Of a DNA stretch of 64,000 bases, positions 35,775-44,034 are shown in pieces. Every line of letters starts with the position of its first letter. The stretch's first letter is position 1. Source of the DNA: Rhodospirillales bacterium (GTDB lineage: Bacteria > Pseudomonadota > Alphaproteobacteria > Rhodospirillales > Defluviicoccaceae); NCBI GenBank assembly GCA_016712595.1, contig JADJQT010000001.1, forward strand, positions 2,291,501 to 2,355,500, given 5' to 3'. The notes below the pieces were generated by a model. The model was not told where the DNA came from. It was given only the letters and a program-made list of their open reading frames with translations, and did no database searches. A program made the position numbers and the translations under genes.

Positions 35775-37205
35775 CTAGCGCGCGATCCAGACCGAGACGG
35801 TGCGGTCGTTGCAGCGAAAGGCACCGTTGCCGCCGGCATCGGTCGTAACCGTACCGCCGACGGTGCCGACGACTTCGGCGAAGGTGGTGTTGGGCCGTCC
35901 TGTCTGCATGGTCTTGCTGCCGCCCGGCCCGTCGGACATCACCACCGCAAGGCCGTTCGGATGATCGGTGTCGCCTGCGCGCGTCCAGCCGATGACGTTG
36001 CCGTCGTCGAGGTAGTCGGTCTGCTGGCCGTAGGCGTGGTCGCGGCGCGCCGCCAGCAAGGCATCGAGGATCGAGCGCATGGCGGTCCGCCCGCCACCGC
36101 CGTAGTAGTCGGGATAGAAGACGCACGGATAGCCGCCCTCGCGCAGCAGGATTAAGGCGTAGGCGTGCGGACGGAACCATTCCGGAACCGCGTCGTCCTG
36201 ACGGTTTTGCTGGTGGGTGTCGTGATTGTCGATAAAGGTGACCGCCAGTTCCGGGTCTTGTGCGACCAGCGTGCCGTTGAACACCTGGCGCATGTCGAGC
36301 CCGCCGCTCGCCCGGCCGAGATCGCGCATGGCGAACTGCAGCGGGAAGTCGAACAGCGCCATCCGCCGGCCGGTCTGCTCGATGAACCAGCGCAGCGTTG
36401 CAACATTGCCGGTGAAGTATTCGCCAACGGCAAACAGCGAACTCCGCGCCGTGCGAACATGGTCAAGCCATTCGACGAAAAAGGGGAAGCGTATGTGCTT
36501 GACAGCATCCAGACGGAAGCCATCGACGGCGAGCGCCTGCAGAATCCAGTCGCCCCAGGCGCGCAATTCGGCGCGGATTTCATCTCGATCCATATCGAGG
36601 TCATCGAACATCAGGTAATCGTAATTGCCGCGCTCGGGATCGACCGGCGTATCAAAGGTCTTGTCGCGCAGGCGAAAAAGCGAGCGATCGCCCGTGCGCT
36701 GATCGAAATCGACGGCGTCGAAGTGATACCAGTGCCACTGAAAACCAGAGTAGGTCGCTCCGCGCCCGGGAAAGGTGAACTGGGTCCAGGCTTCGATGTC
36801 GCGCGCCGGGCCGACGTCGATGTTGCGGTTGTCGCTGGAAACCGGGGTGGCTGAAACCACCTCGGTGCCGTCGGCGCCACCCTTGTGGTTGAAGACCGTA
36901 TCAAGATAGACTTGCAGGCTTGCCTGATGCATCGCCTGCACCGCGGCCGTCAGTTGCGCGCGCGTACCGTATTTGGTGCGGACCGCGCCTTTCTGGTCGA
37001 ACTCGCCGAGATCGAAGAGATCATAGGTCGCATAGCCGACATCGCGCGGCCCGTCCATCGCCTTGCATGGCGACGGCAGCCACAGGGCGGTAAAGCCGGC
37101 GGCGGCGAGCGCGTCGGCGTTGGCCGCCAGTTCGTCCCACAGCCGCCCGTCGTCGGGATAGTCCCAATGGAACGCCTGCATCATCGTACCGTTGATCGTC
37201 GGCAT
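35775..37205 (-). CDS. GH13 alpha-amylase, cytoplasmic
   Basis: A 476-residue retaining alpha-glucan hydrolase without signal peptide. All GH13 regions are visible: DTVFNHKGGAD (I), 'VDGFRLDAVKHI' with the nucleophile Asp (II), FAVGEYFTGN with the acid/base Glu (III) and TFIDNHDTHQQ (IV). Start AFHWDYPDDGRLWDELA is typical of the bacterial cytoplasmic amylase group (GH13_5), and the length fits. GGGGGAAT precedes the ATG. It is the last gene of the 12-gene minus-strand cluster, 50 bases after a second GH13 gene. Confidence 0.9.
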   Translation of the reverse strand: MPTINGTMMQAFHWDYPDDGRLWDELAANADALAAAGFTALWLPSPCKAMDGPRDVGYATYDLFDLGEFDQKGAVRTKYGTRAQLTAAVQAMHQASLQVYLDTVFNHKGGADGTEVVSATPVSSDNRNIDVGPARDIEAWTQFTFPGRGATYSGFQWHWYHFDAVDFDQRTGDRSLFRLRDKTFDTPVDPERGNYDYLMFDDLDMDRDEIRAELRAWGDWILQALAVDGFRLDAVKHIRFPFFVEWLDHVRTARSSLFAVGEYFTGNVATLRWFIEQTGRRMALFDFPLQFAMRDLGRASGGLDMRQVFNGTLVAQDPELAVTFIDNHDTHQQNRQDDAVPEWFRPHAYALILLREGGYPCVFYPDYYGGGGRTAMRSILDALLAARRDHAYGQQTDYLDDGNVIGWTRAGDTDHPNGLAVVMSDGPGGSKTMQTGRPNTTFAEVVGTVGGTVTTDAGGNGAFRCNDRTVSVWIAR

Positions 37206-37255
37206 GATGTCGATTCCCCCTGATCACGCGACACGCTGAATCGAGCGGCGGATCG

Positions 37256-39715
37256 TTATTGACGTTGCAGCACCAGAACGCTGTTCGCCGGAATGTTGAT
37301 GGTGATGACGCCGCCGGAGGAGGCGATGGCGCCGCCGTTGAGCATGCTGGTGCCGCCGTACGTATCGGCGTCGCTGTTGAAGATCTCGCGCCACTGGCCG
37401 TCGGCGATGCGGGTGTCCTGAATCCGGTAGCCGTTGCGGAACGACCAGTCGTTCAGACAGCCGACGACCAGCATCTCCTCGCCCATCGTCCAGCAGCGGA
37501 AGACGAGGATCCGGTTCTGGTCGTGCACGTGCACCGTCTCGCACTGGTGCGAGCGGAAGGCGGGGTGGGCGCGGCGGAGCCGCAGGACGTCCTGGTAGAA
37601 GCGGAAGAGGCGCGCGCCCGAGTTCGCGCGCAGCGCCTGGAAATCCTCGCGATGGTCGAGAAAGTCGTCAAAACGGTAGGGTTGCTGTGCACCCACCTCC
37701 TCGCCCATGAAGAACATCGGTACGCCCGGCGCCAGCAGGGTGATGCCGGCGGCGAAGTGCACGCGGGCCTCGGCGTAGCGCCGCGTCTCGCCCTCGAGGA
37801 CGGCCCCGTTGACCGCGGCGACGATGGTCCGCGCCGAGTGGACGTCCTGGCCGTTTTCTTGATAGTAGGAATTGCCGGCCTCGTCGTGGGACTCGTGATA
37901 GATCACCCGGCCGTTGGCCGAAGCCGTCAGTGCGCCGGCGAACCAGGTCATGCTCAGCGGCCGATTATCGCCGTAGCCGGCGAAATGCAGCAGGCGGGCC
38001 CGGCTCGAATCGTTCTGCGCGTCGCCGATCAGGTGATGGTAGTAGTCGGCGTACCACACCGCATCGAAGCCCATGCCGCCCTGATCCAGCGACTGGGTGA
38101 CCGCAGCCCAGCCTGAATGGTCCTCTGCGGTCAGGAAGACGTTCGGGCGGATCAGCCGCAAGGTGCGCGACCACTCGCGCAGGAACTTGGCGCCGAAGAT
38201 GCGCGCGTTGTTGGCGGCGCGGCCGTCGGCGTGCAGCACCGCGTAGGAATGGATCGAGGTCGTCTGGTCGACGCGGAAGCCGTCGACGTGGAATTCGCTC
38301 ATTAGGGCGGCGGCGCTGGAGATGAACATCTTGCGCACCATCTCGTCCCAGAACCGCGGCGCGTAGCCGGTCGACATGTTGTCGATGAAGCCGCCGCTGC
38401 CCGGCGGGTTGGCGTTGGGGTAGTCCGAGGCGCGCCCCTCGTACCAGAAGTAGATGTTGCTCTCGGGCGTATTCGAATCGTAGGCCCATTCGGCCCGCTC
38501 GCCGTCATGGGTGAAGTGGTTGTAGACGACGTCGAAGATCACCGCGATGCCGCGCTGGTGGCAGGCCTTGACGAAGTGCTTGAACTGGTCGCGCCCGCCA
38601 CCGGCATATTCGATCGCAAGGTAATGCGAGGTGCCGTAGCCCCAGCCGGCCCAGCCCTCGTACTCGGAGAACGGCATCAGCTCGACGGCGGTGATGCCGA
38701 GGTCGGCGAGGTAATCGAGCATCTGCATGGCGTCGTCGAGCATGCCGCGCGGATTGCGCCCGGCACCGAGGCCGTCGACGTGCAGTTCATAGATGACGAG
38801 CTCGTCGAGCCGCGTCGGCATCGGCCGATCGGCGCGAAACTCGTCCGCCCAGAACGCCGCGTCGCTCTGCCACTGGGTTTCCGGCCAGACCGGCTGGCCT
38901 TGCGCGTCGAGCTGGCGAAATGGCTCGACCACTTGCTCCGGATCGACGACGACAGAGCAGCTCTTGGCGCCGTCGAGGTCCTGGCGCCGGCCGCTCCAGC
39001 CTTGCGGGTTGGTCTCGGGATCAATGCGGCCGCTGCCGAGCTGGCAGCGCGAATAGAGATCGGTGCGATAGGCGACCTGCCCGTCGTCCTTGGTGATGCG
39101 GAACATATAGGGCGTATGATCGAAACGGGCGAAATCGGAGAGCTCCGGCGCGTCGTCGATATCCGTTGCCCAAACGCCGTCCTCGACGTGGTGCATGGGA
39201 ATCGCGGCGGTGACGCCACGACCGTCGTTCCAGATGTAGCCGCCAGCGACCTCGCCGCGGACAAGCTCGACGTTGCGCGCGTTCGGCGCCCAAACGGCGA
39301 AGCGAATGCCCGGTTGCGCCACACCGTCGGCGAACTGCTTGTTGGCGCCAAGGCGCCGGCAATGGGTCAGGTAGTAAGTGACGATCTGATCGGCACCGCT
39401 GAGCACGAAGCTGCGGTTGCGCGTGGTCGACGCCGGATCGTCGATCTCGCTGGTGATACCCCACACCTCGGGGTTCTGTTGCGTCGACAGCACCACGCCC
39501 CACTGGAACGTCCGGCCGATCTGGCTGTCGTCGAGGCGAACGAGCAGGCGAAAGGCGGGGCAGCCGTCGTCAGCGGTGAACGCTTGCATCGGCATGCTTG
39601 CCCACTGATCGGACAGAAGCCCCTGGCCGTTCCAGCTGCCGGTCAGCCGGGCGCCGAGGAAGAGTGTGTCGCGCAGCCCGGTCCGGTATTCGAAATGCAC
39701 GGGTATCAACGCCAT
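37256..39715 (-). CDS. GH13 branching-enzyme/trehalohydrolase-like glycosidase
   Basis: An 819-residue multidomain GH13 protein. Residues about 1-110 form a starch-binding/E-set-like beta domain (DTLFLGARLTGSWNGQGLLS). A CBM48-like domain follows (IRFAVWAPNARNVELVRGEV). The barrel carries FDVVYNHFTHDGERAEWAYD (I), VDGFRVDQTTS (II, nucleophile), VFLTAEDHSGWA (III, acid/base) and YHESHDEAGNSYY (IV). The C-terminal all-beta domain ends it. The catalytic triad is complete. The mix of features fits glycogen branching or maltooligosyl-trehalose trehalohydrolase families without matching either perfectly, so the reaction is not fixed. No signal peptide; CACGGAGG precedes the ATG. Confidence 0.82.
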   Translation of the reverse strand: MALIPVHFEYRTGLRDTLFLGARLTGSWNGQGLLSDQWASMPMQAFTADDGCPAFRLLVRLDDSQIGRTFQWGVVLSTQQNPEVWGITSEIDDPASTTRNRSFVLSGADQIVTYYLTHCRRLGANKQFADGVAQPGIRFAVWAPNARNVELVRGEVAGGYIWNDGRGVTAAIPMHHVEDGVWATDIDDAPELSDFARFDHTPYMFRITKDDGQVAYRTDLYSRCQLGSGRIDPETNPQGWSGRRQDLDGAKSCSVVVDPEQVVEPFRQLDAQGQPVWPETQWQSDAAFWADEFRADRPMPTRLDELVIYELHVDGLGAGRNPRGMLDDAMQMLDYLADLGITAVELMPFSEYEGWAGWGYGTSHYLAIEYAGGGRDQFKHFVKACHQRGIAVIFDVVYNHFTHDGERAEWAYDSNTPESNIYFWYEGRASDYPNANPPGSGGFIDNMSTGYAPRFWDEMVRKMFISSAAALMSEFHVDGFRVDQTTSIHSYAVLHADGRAANNARIFGAKFLREWSRTLRLIRPNVFLTAEDHSGWAAVTQSLDQGGMGFDAVWYADYYHHLIGDAQNDSSRARLLHFAGYGDNRPLSMTWFAGALTASANGRVIYHESHDEAGNSYYQENGQDVHSARTIVAAVNGAVLEGETRRYAEARVHFAAGITLLAPGVPMFFMGEEVGAQQPYRFDDFLDHREDFQALRANSGARLFRFYQDVLRLRRAHPAFRSHQCETVHVHDQNRILVFRCWTMGEEMLVVGCLNDWSFRNGYRIQDTRIADGQWREIFNSDADTYGGTSMLNGGAIASSGGVITINIPANSVLVLQRQ

Positions 39716-39777
39716 GACAGTCCTCCGTGATGGAATCGCAAGCGAACCTCCCGACGCGAGCCGGATTTCGCTTTGGC

Positions 39778-40779
39778 CTAAAGCGCGAGTGCCTCGCGAA
39801 TGGCGGCGTCGACCGCCTGGTGGTCTTCCGGGAACAAGCCGAACGTGGTGAGGTGGCCCGACGTGCTGGTGATCTCCCGGTACTGGGCGCCGGGGATGCG
39901 CTGCGCGTCGATGACGCAGTCCTGCGGCGGAAACATCACGTCACCGTTGAACGCGGCGATATATGTTTTCGCCGTGATCTTGCCGAGCGCCGCCGCCATG
40001 TCACCCGTTCCGCCGCTGGGATCGGCGAGCAGTGCCTTGCGCGCCTGGATCAGCAGGTTGTTGGGATCCTGGCCGATCATGAAGCCCTCGAAGAAGCCGC
40101 GAACGAAGTCCTGGACCGAGCCGAAGCCGAGGCGCTGGAGGATATCGCCGTGGTAGTAGGAGAGGGGAGGCAGGGTCAGCGCCATGCAGTGCCCCTGTCG
40201 GCGCAGCCCGGCCTGCACATCCGTCGCCTGGGCATAAAAGCCGTTGTTCCAGGCCGGATCAGTGACGATCGGCTCTTCGATCACCGTGCGCAGCCAGTGC
40301 AGCGTCCACGGCGAGGGCTGTGGCGCGCCGGCGATCGAGGCCATGCGCTTGACCATCGGTGCGAAGCGCACCGCCCACTCGTAGGTCTGCAGCGCGCCGA
40401 CCGACCAGCCGAGGACAAGGGCGACCTGCTCGATGCCGAAGTGCTCGGTCAACAGCCGGTGCTGGGCGATGACGTCGTCGGCGATCGTCGTCTGGGGAAA
40501 GGCGCCGCGATCGAAGGGGGCGGGGGTATTGGAGGGCGAGGAGGTAAAGCCGTTACCGAACTGGCCCGGCAGGACGATGAAGTACTTGGCCGGATCGAGA
40601 CCCAGACCGTCGCCGATATAGATCTCGAGCGCCGCGTCGTTGCCGCCGAGGAAGTTGGGAAAGACGACGCAGTTGTCCTTCGCCGCGTTCAGGGTGCCGT
40701 GGGTGGTATAGGCCAGCTTGGCGTTGGGAATCGTATAGCCCGACGTCAGCCGGAAATTGCCGAGCTCGAAGGTGTCCAT
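39778..40779 (-). CDS. MetX-like alpha/beta hydrolase
   Basis: A 333-residue cytoplasmic protein with the fold of homoserine O-acetyltransferase. The nucleophile elbow is VLGWSVGALQTYEW, the acid Asp is in AAFNGDVMFPPQ and the His is in STSGHLTTFGLFPE. N-terminal 'NAKLAYTTHGTLNAAKDNCV' is the family hallmark. It lacks the tight acyl-homoserine motifs I would expect of true MetX, and no methionine gene is near, so a hydrolase or acyltransferase of the cluster's own product is more likely. AAGGAGG lies nine bases before the ATG. Confidence 0.82.
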   Translation of the reverse strand: MDTFELGNFRLTSGYTIPNAKLAYTTHGTLNAAKDNCVVFPNFLGGNDAALEIYIGDGLGLDPAKYFIVLPGQFGNGFTSSPSNTPAPFDRGAFPQTTIADDVIAQHRLLTEHFGIEQVALVLGWSVGALQTYEWAVRFAPMVKRMASIAGAPQPSPWTLHWLRTVIEEPIVTDPAWNNGFYAQATDVQAGLRRQGHCMALTLPPLSYYHGDILQRLGFGSVQDFVRGFFEGFMIGQDPNNLLIQARKALLADPSGGTGDMAAALGKITAKTYIAAFNGDVMFPPQDCVIDAQRIPGAQYREITSTSGHLTTFGLFPEDHQAVDAAIREALAL

Positions 40780-40849
40780 GGCGTTGGCCTCCTTGTTGCG
40801 GATCGAACCGCGGAGCGGCGTGCCGGCCGCTTCGCCATCCGGATGCGGA

Positions 40850-42427
40850 TCAGTGCCTGGCTTTGATGAAGTCGGCCGCGCGCTCGCCGATCATCACGAT
40901 CGTCGTATGTGGATTGCCGCTGGGGATCGTCGGCATCACCGAGCCGTCGGCGATGCGCAGGTTCTCGATGCCGCGCACGCGCAGTTCCGGATCGACCACG
41001 GCCATGCGATCAACCCCCATCTTGCACGAGCCGACGAAGTGATAGTAGGAGCCGACGTTTTCCGTCACCCACACCCGAAGCTGGTCATCGGTGACGACGT
41101 CGGGGCCGGGGCCGATCTCGACCAGGCCCAGCGGCTGGAAGGCGCGGGTGCGATAGATGTCGCGGCCGATCTTCACCATGGTGACGATGCGATCGATATC
41201 GAATGGCTCGGCGCCGTAATTGCAGCTGATGTCCGGCGCGACCGTGGGATCGGCGCTGCGCAGGCGCACATAGCCGCGCGAGAGCGGCTGGACGAGGCCG
41301 GGCAGGCTCAAGATCACGTGCGGATCGACGAGCTGGGTGACCGGCGTGATCGGCTGGCCGGTCTGCAAGCGGTTGACGACGTTGGCGAAGAACTGATCGC
41401 CGAACGGCGCGCGATGCACGAGGCAGATCTCGAGGTCGGGGACGAGCAGGTTCGGCTGCGATCCCCAGAACAGGCCGACCTCGGTCATGTTGCCGCGCGG
41501 ATCGGTGCCGGGCTCGGCCATGCGGCCGAACGGGCCGATGACCAGCGGGTGGTCGTGGAAGTTCTCGCCCACGCCCGGCAGGTCGACGACGGTGGAGATG
41601 CCGAGCCGGCCCAAGGCTTCGGCGTTGCCGATGCCGGAGAGCTGCAGCAGCTTCGGCGTTTCGATCGCGCCGCCGCAGACGATGACCTCATGGCTGGCGT
41701 TCACCTCGACCGGCTGGCCGTTCTCGACGTACTGCACGCCGGTGCAGCGCGTGCCGTCGAGCAGCAGCTTGGTTACGTAGGTGTGGGTCTTGAGGGTGAC
41801 GTTGCCGCGGGCGAGGGCGGGGCGGAGGTACGAGGTGAGCACGCCGCCGCGCCGCCCGTCCTTGATGTCGACGTGGTGCCAAGCGGCGCCGAAGGGCGTG
41901 CGGTTGAAATCCTCGACGACGGGATAGCCGAGCTCGGCGCAGGCGTCGAGGAACACCTGCGAGGTCGGGTTGCCCATGTCCTTGGCGTTGATCACCGTCA
42001 TCGGCCCGCTCTTGCCGGCGGTCGGATTGGTGTTGTCGAGCTGGTTTTCCGAGCGCTGGAAATACGGCAGGCACTCGTTGAACGACCAGCCGGCGCAGCC
42101 GTCGTAGGCCCAGTTGTCGAGATCGGCGGGTCGGGCGCGCACGTGCATCATGTGATAGACGCACGAGCCGCCGCCGGTGGCACGTCCGGCGGCCGAATAC
42201 ACCTGCCGGTTGTTGAGTCCCGGTTGCGGGACACTCTGGTAGGCCCAGTCGATCTCGGTCAGCAGCAACTCGTTCCACCGCCACGGCACCTCGACCGCCT
42301 CGGGCAGATCGCCGGTCCCGGCTTCCAATACCAGGATCGACGCCCCGGCCATCTCAGACAGTCGGTAGGCGAGGGTCGAGCCGCCCGCGCCCGAGCCGAC
42401 AATGACGAAATCGTAAGTGTCTGCCAT
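40850..42427 (-). CDS. GMC-family FAD oxidoreductase, first copy
   Basis: A 525-residue flavoprotein of the glucose-methanol-choline family. FAD motif: 'DFVIVGSGAGGSTLAYRLSE'. Also seen are the GRATGGGSCVYHMMHVRARP signature 1 region, GGAIETPKLLQLSGIGNAEA signature 2, and the active-site pair His in SYYHFVGSCKMG and His in SGNPHTTIVMIGERAADFI. It should oxidise an alcohol or aldehyde group; the electron acceptor is unknown. It is paralogous to the second GMC gene at 44035 but has His-His instead of His-Asn at the catalytic centre. AAGGAG precedes the ATG. Confidence 0.9.
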   Translation of the reverse strand: MADTYDFVIVGSGAGGSTLAYRLSEMAGASILVLEAGTGDLPEAVEVPWRWNELLLTEIDWAYQSVPQPGLNNRQVYSAAGRATGGGSCVYHMMHVRARPADLDNWAYDGCAGWSFNECLPYFQRSENQLDNTNPTAGKSGPMTVINAKDMGNPTSQVFLDACAELGYPVVEDFNRTPFGAAWHHVDIKDGRRGGVLTSYLRPALARGNVTLKTHTYVTKLLLDGTRCTGVQYVENGQPVEVNASHEVIVCGGAIETPKLLQLSGIGNAEALGRLGISTVVDLPGVGENFHDHPLVIGPFGRMAEPGTDPRGNMTEVGLFWGSQPNLLVPDLEICLVHRAPFGDQFFANVVNRLQTGQPITPVTQLVDPHVILSLPGLVQPLSRGYVRLRSADPTVAPDISCNYGAEPFDIDRIVTMVKIGRDIYRTRAFQPLGLVEIGPGPDVVTDDQLRVWVTENVGSYYHFVGSCKMGVDRMAVVDPELRVRGIENLRIADGSVMPTIPSGNPHTTIVMIGERAADFIKARH

Positions 42428-42501
42428 GGATCGCTCCTTGTCAGCCGCGGCCTTCGGCGTCGCCCGCCGCCCGCGTCATGCGCGCGGCACGGCGGCGGCG
42501 C

Positions 42502-42855
42502 TTAAGCCGTCGTTGTGGCCGCAGTTGTGCCCGTCGTTGCGTAGGTTGCCAGAACCGCACTGATGTCCGCGTCGCTGAGGCTGGGCATCATGTCGACGAC
42601 GAGATAGTCGAAGTAGTGCCGGCCCCACATCGTCTCCCAAAGCGGGAAGTGGGCATCGAACGCCTCGCCGCGCTTTTCGGCGAGGCGGATTTCCAGGTCC
42701 CAGATGACGCGGTCGAACTCCGCTTCGCTGAACGGCAGACCGTAGGCGGCGGCGGTGGCGATGACCTCGTCCTTGCCGAGCCGCTTCAGCGCGTCGAGGA
42801 CGTCGGCGCGGATGGCGACGGTGCGCAGGAAGGTGATCAGGTTGCGCGCGCTCAT
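42502..42855 (-). CDS. Nif11-like small protein, copy 1
   Basis: A 117-residue protein. Residues 1-45 follow the Nif11 pattern: S-A-R-N-L-I-x-F-L, then V-L-D-A-L, then A-A-A-Y-G-L-P-F-S-E-A-E-F. Residues 46-100 are shared with the neighbouring paralogue and end in PLWETMWGRHYFDYLVVDMM and SDADISAV. The tail is Thr/Ala-rich (TYATTGTTAATTTA). Nif11 domains are best known as leader regions of ribosomal peptide precursors, but here there is no Gly-Gly cleavage site and no Cys-rich core. Its ATG overlaps the stop of the upstream paralogue (ATGA), so the two are made together, between two GMC oxidoreductase genes. Confidence 0.7.
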   Translation of the reverse strand: MSARNLITFLRTVAIRADVLDALKRLGKDEVIATAAAYGLPFSEAEFDRVIWDLEIRLAEKRGEAFDAHFPLWETMWGRHYFDYLVVDMMPSLSDADISAVLATYATTGTTAATTTA

Positions 42856-43184
42856 GATGCGGCCTCCTGGCGCGTCGCGATCAGCGCGGTCAGCTCGTCG
42901 TCCGAGTGCCGGCGGACTTGTTCGACGAGGTAGCCGAGATGATAACGCCCCCACATCCGCCGCCACAGCCGGGCCGAGCCGTCGAACGGATCCCGGTCCT
43001 TGGCAAGGATGACGCTGGCCTCGATGCGTCCCGAAACTTCTGCCAGGTCCCAGGCGCTAAAATCGAAGCCGTCGTTCTTGGCGTGAAATACCAGTTCGCT
43101 CAGCGTGCGTTGATCGTAGCGGGCGAGAAGGCCCGCATCATCACGCGCGGCGCGAAAGAACGTCAGGACACTTTCCAGCGACAT
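42852..43184 (-). CDS. Nif11-like small protein, copy 2
   Basis: A 110-residue protein from the ATG at 43184 (GGGGGAG nine bases upstream; a second ATG at 43193 is too close to that site). The N-terminus reads MSLESVLTFFRAARDDAGLL and continues with FHAKNDGFDFSAWDL, the Nif11-like helix-G-F-x-F-S pattern. The C-terminal half ARLWRRMWGRYHLGYLVEQV with HSDDELTAL matches copy 1 (L-W-x-x-M-W-G-R-x-x-x-x-Y-L-V). The pair looks like an old tandem duplication that diverged. Function unknown; a peptide precursor, an adaptor or an enzyme subunit are all possible. Confidence 0.7.
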   Translation of the reverse strand: MSLESVLTFFRAARDDAGLLARYDQRTLSELVFHAKNDGFDFSAWDLAEVSGRIEASVILAKDRDPFDGSARLWRRMWGRYHLGYLVEQVRRHSDDELTALIATRQEAAS

Positions 43185-43254
43185 AACCCGCATCTCCCCC
43201 TGGCCATCGGTTCAATCAGACAATTCAGGCTGGACGCTTCAGCCGTGCACCGGT

Positions 43255-43986
43255 TCAGTCGAGCGCCGGCGCCGGCACGCCGGGCACGTACGGCCGCTCG
43301 GCCGGGCCGATGATCCAGTTCTCGCGGACGATCATCTCGTGCAGGTAGCGCTCCTCGGTGAACAGCCGGTAGTCGGCGCGAACGATCTGGTGTTCCATCG
43401 AGCGGTTGGCGGCGAGCAGCGCGTCGAGGTCATCGAACCAGAGCTGCTCGACGCAGTCGAGTACCGCCTCGCCGACCGAATAGAAGCCATCGACGACGTG
43501 GCCCTGGACGTAGCGGCGCAGGCCGGGCACGTGCATGACCTTGGCGGCGTGGGTGCCGAGGCAGTATTCGCGGAATGCCTCGAGCGGCAGGCCCTCGCGG
43601 CGCTTGGACAGGAGCAGCAGCTTGACCATCTTGCTGTCGCGCGTCTCGGGTGGCCCGGGCAGGAGGACATGGGCGTAAGTATCGAGCCCCCGCGTCAGCC
43701 AGAAGGCCGCCCAGTTGGGCTCGTCCGCCCGCGCTCCCAGCAGAAACTCCGGCGTCTGCAGTGAGGCGAGCTGTTCTTCGACATTGGCGAGCCAGATCTC
43801 GGCGACGCCGCTCCACATCGGCTCGCCGCTCTCCCCCGGTAGCGGAATGCGGGTATCGACCAGGTAGCGGCGGATCTGCGGGATGCGGCTGGCATAGCGC
43901 ACGGCGTGGATTTCCACCCAGTAGCGCTGGAACGCCTCTTCCGACATGCCCGGCCGCGGGTGGGCGAAGATGAACTGATGGATCAT
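43255..43986 (-). CDS. tandem EthD-like protein
   Basis: A 243-residue protein made of two ferredoxin-like alpha/beta repeats of the EthD type. Repeat 1 (about 1-115): QFIFAHPRPGMSEEAFQRYW, VEIHAVRYASRIPQIRRYLV. Repeat 2 (about 120-230): 'KLLLLSKRREGLPLEAFREY', GTHAAKVMHVPGLRRYVQG. The H in each 'E-I-H-A' or 'G-T-H-A' is the usual family residue. EthD-like proteins accompany oxidative pathways and may bind a reactive intermediate or heme-like ligand; none is proven here. It lies 48 bases after the second GMC gene and 70 bases before the Nif11-like pair. Confidence 0.8.
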   Translation of the reverse strand: MIHQFIFAHPRPGMSEEAFQRYWVEIHAVRYASRIPQIRRYLVDTRIPLPGESGEPMWSGVAEIWLANVEEQLASLQTPEFLLGARADEPNWAAFWLTRGLDTYAHVLLPGPPETRDSKMVKLLLLSKRREGLPLEAFREYCLGTHAAKVMHVPGLRRYVQGHVVDGFYSVGEAVLDCVEQLWFDDLDALLAANRSMEHQIVRADYRLFTEERYLHEMIVRENWIIGPAERPYVPGVPAPALD

Positions 43987-44034
43987 GACGATTGCCCTCT
44001 TTGCGTCGCACTCTGAGCCAAGGATGTCCCGTGA

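Noticed and set aside
40757..42505. 582-codon plus-strand frame opposite the first GMC gene
   Set aside because: Shadow of a gene with intact FAD and active-site motifs.
42502..43184. Calling the Nif11-like pair a classic RiPP precursor system
   Set aside because: No GG cleavage site, no core peptide, no LanM/YcaO/radical-SAM maturase and no export ATPase in the cluster. Kept only as a hypothesis.
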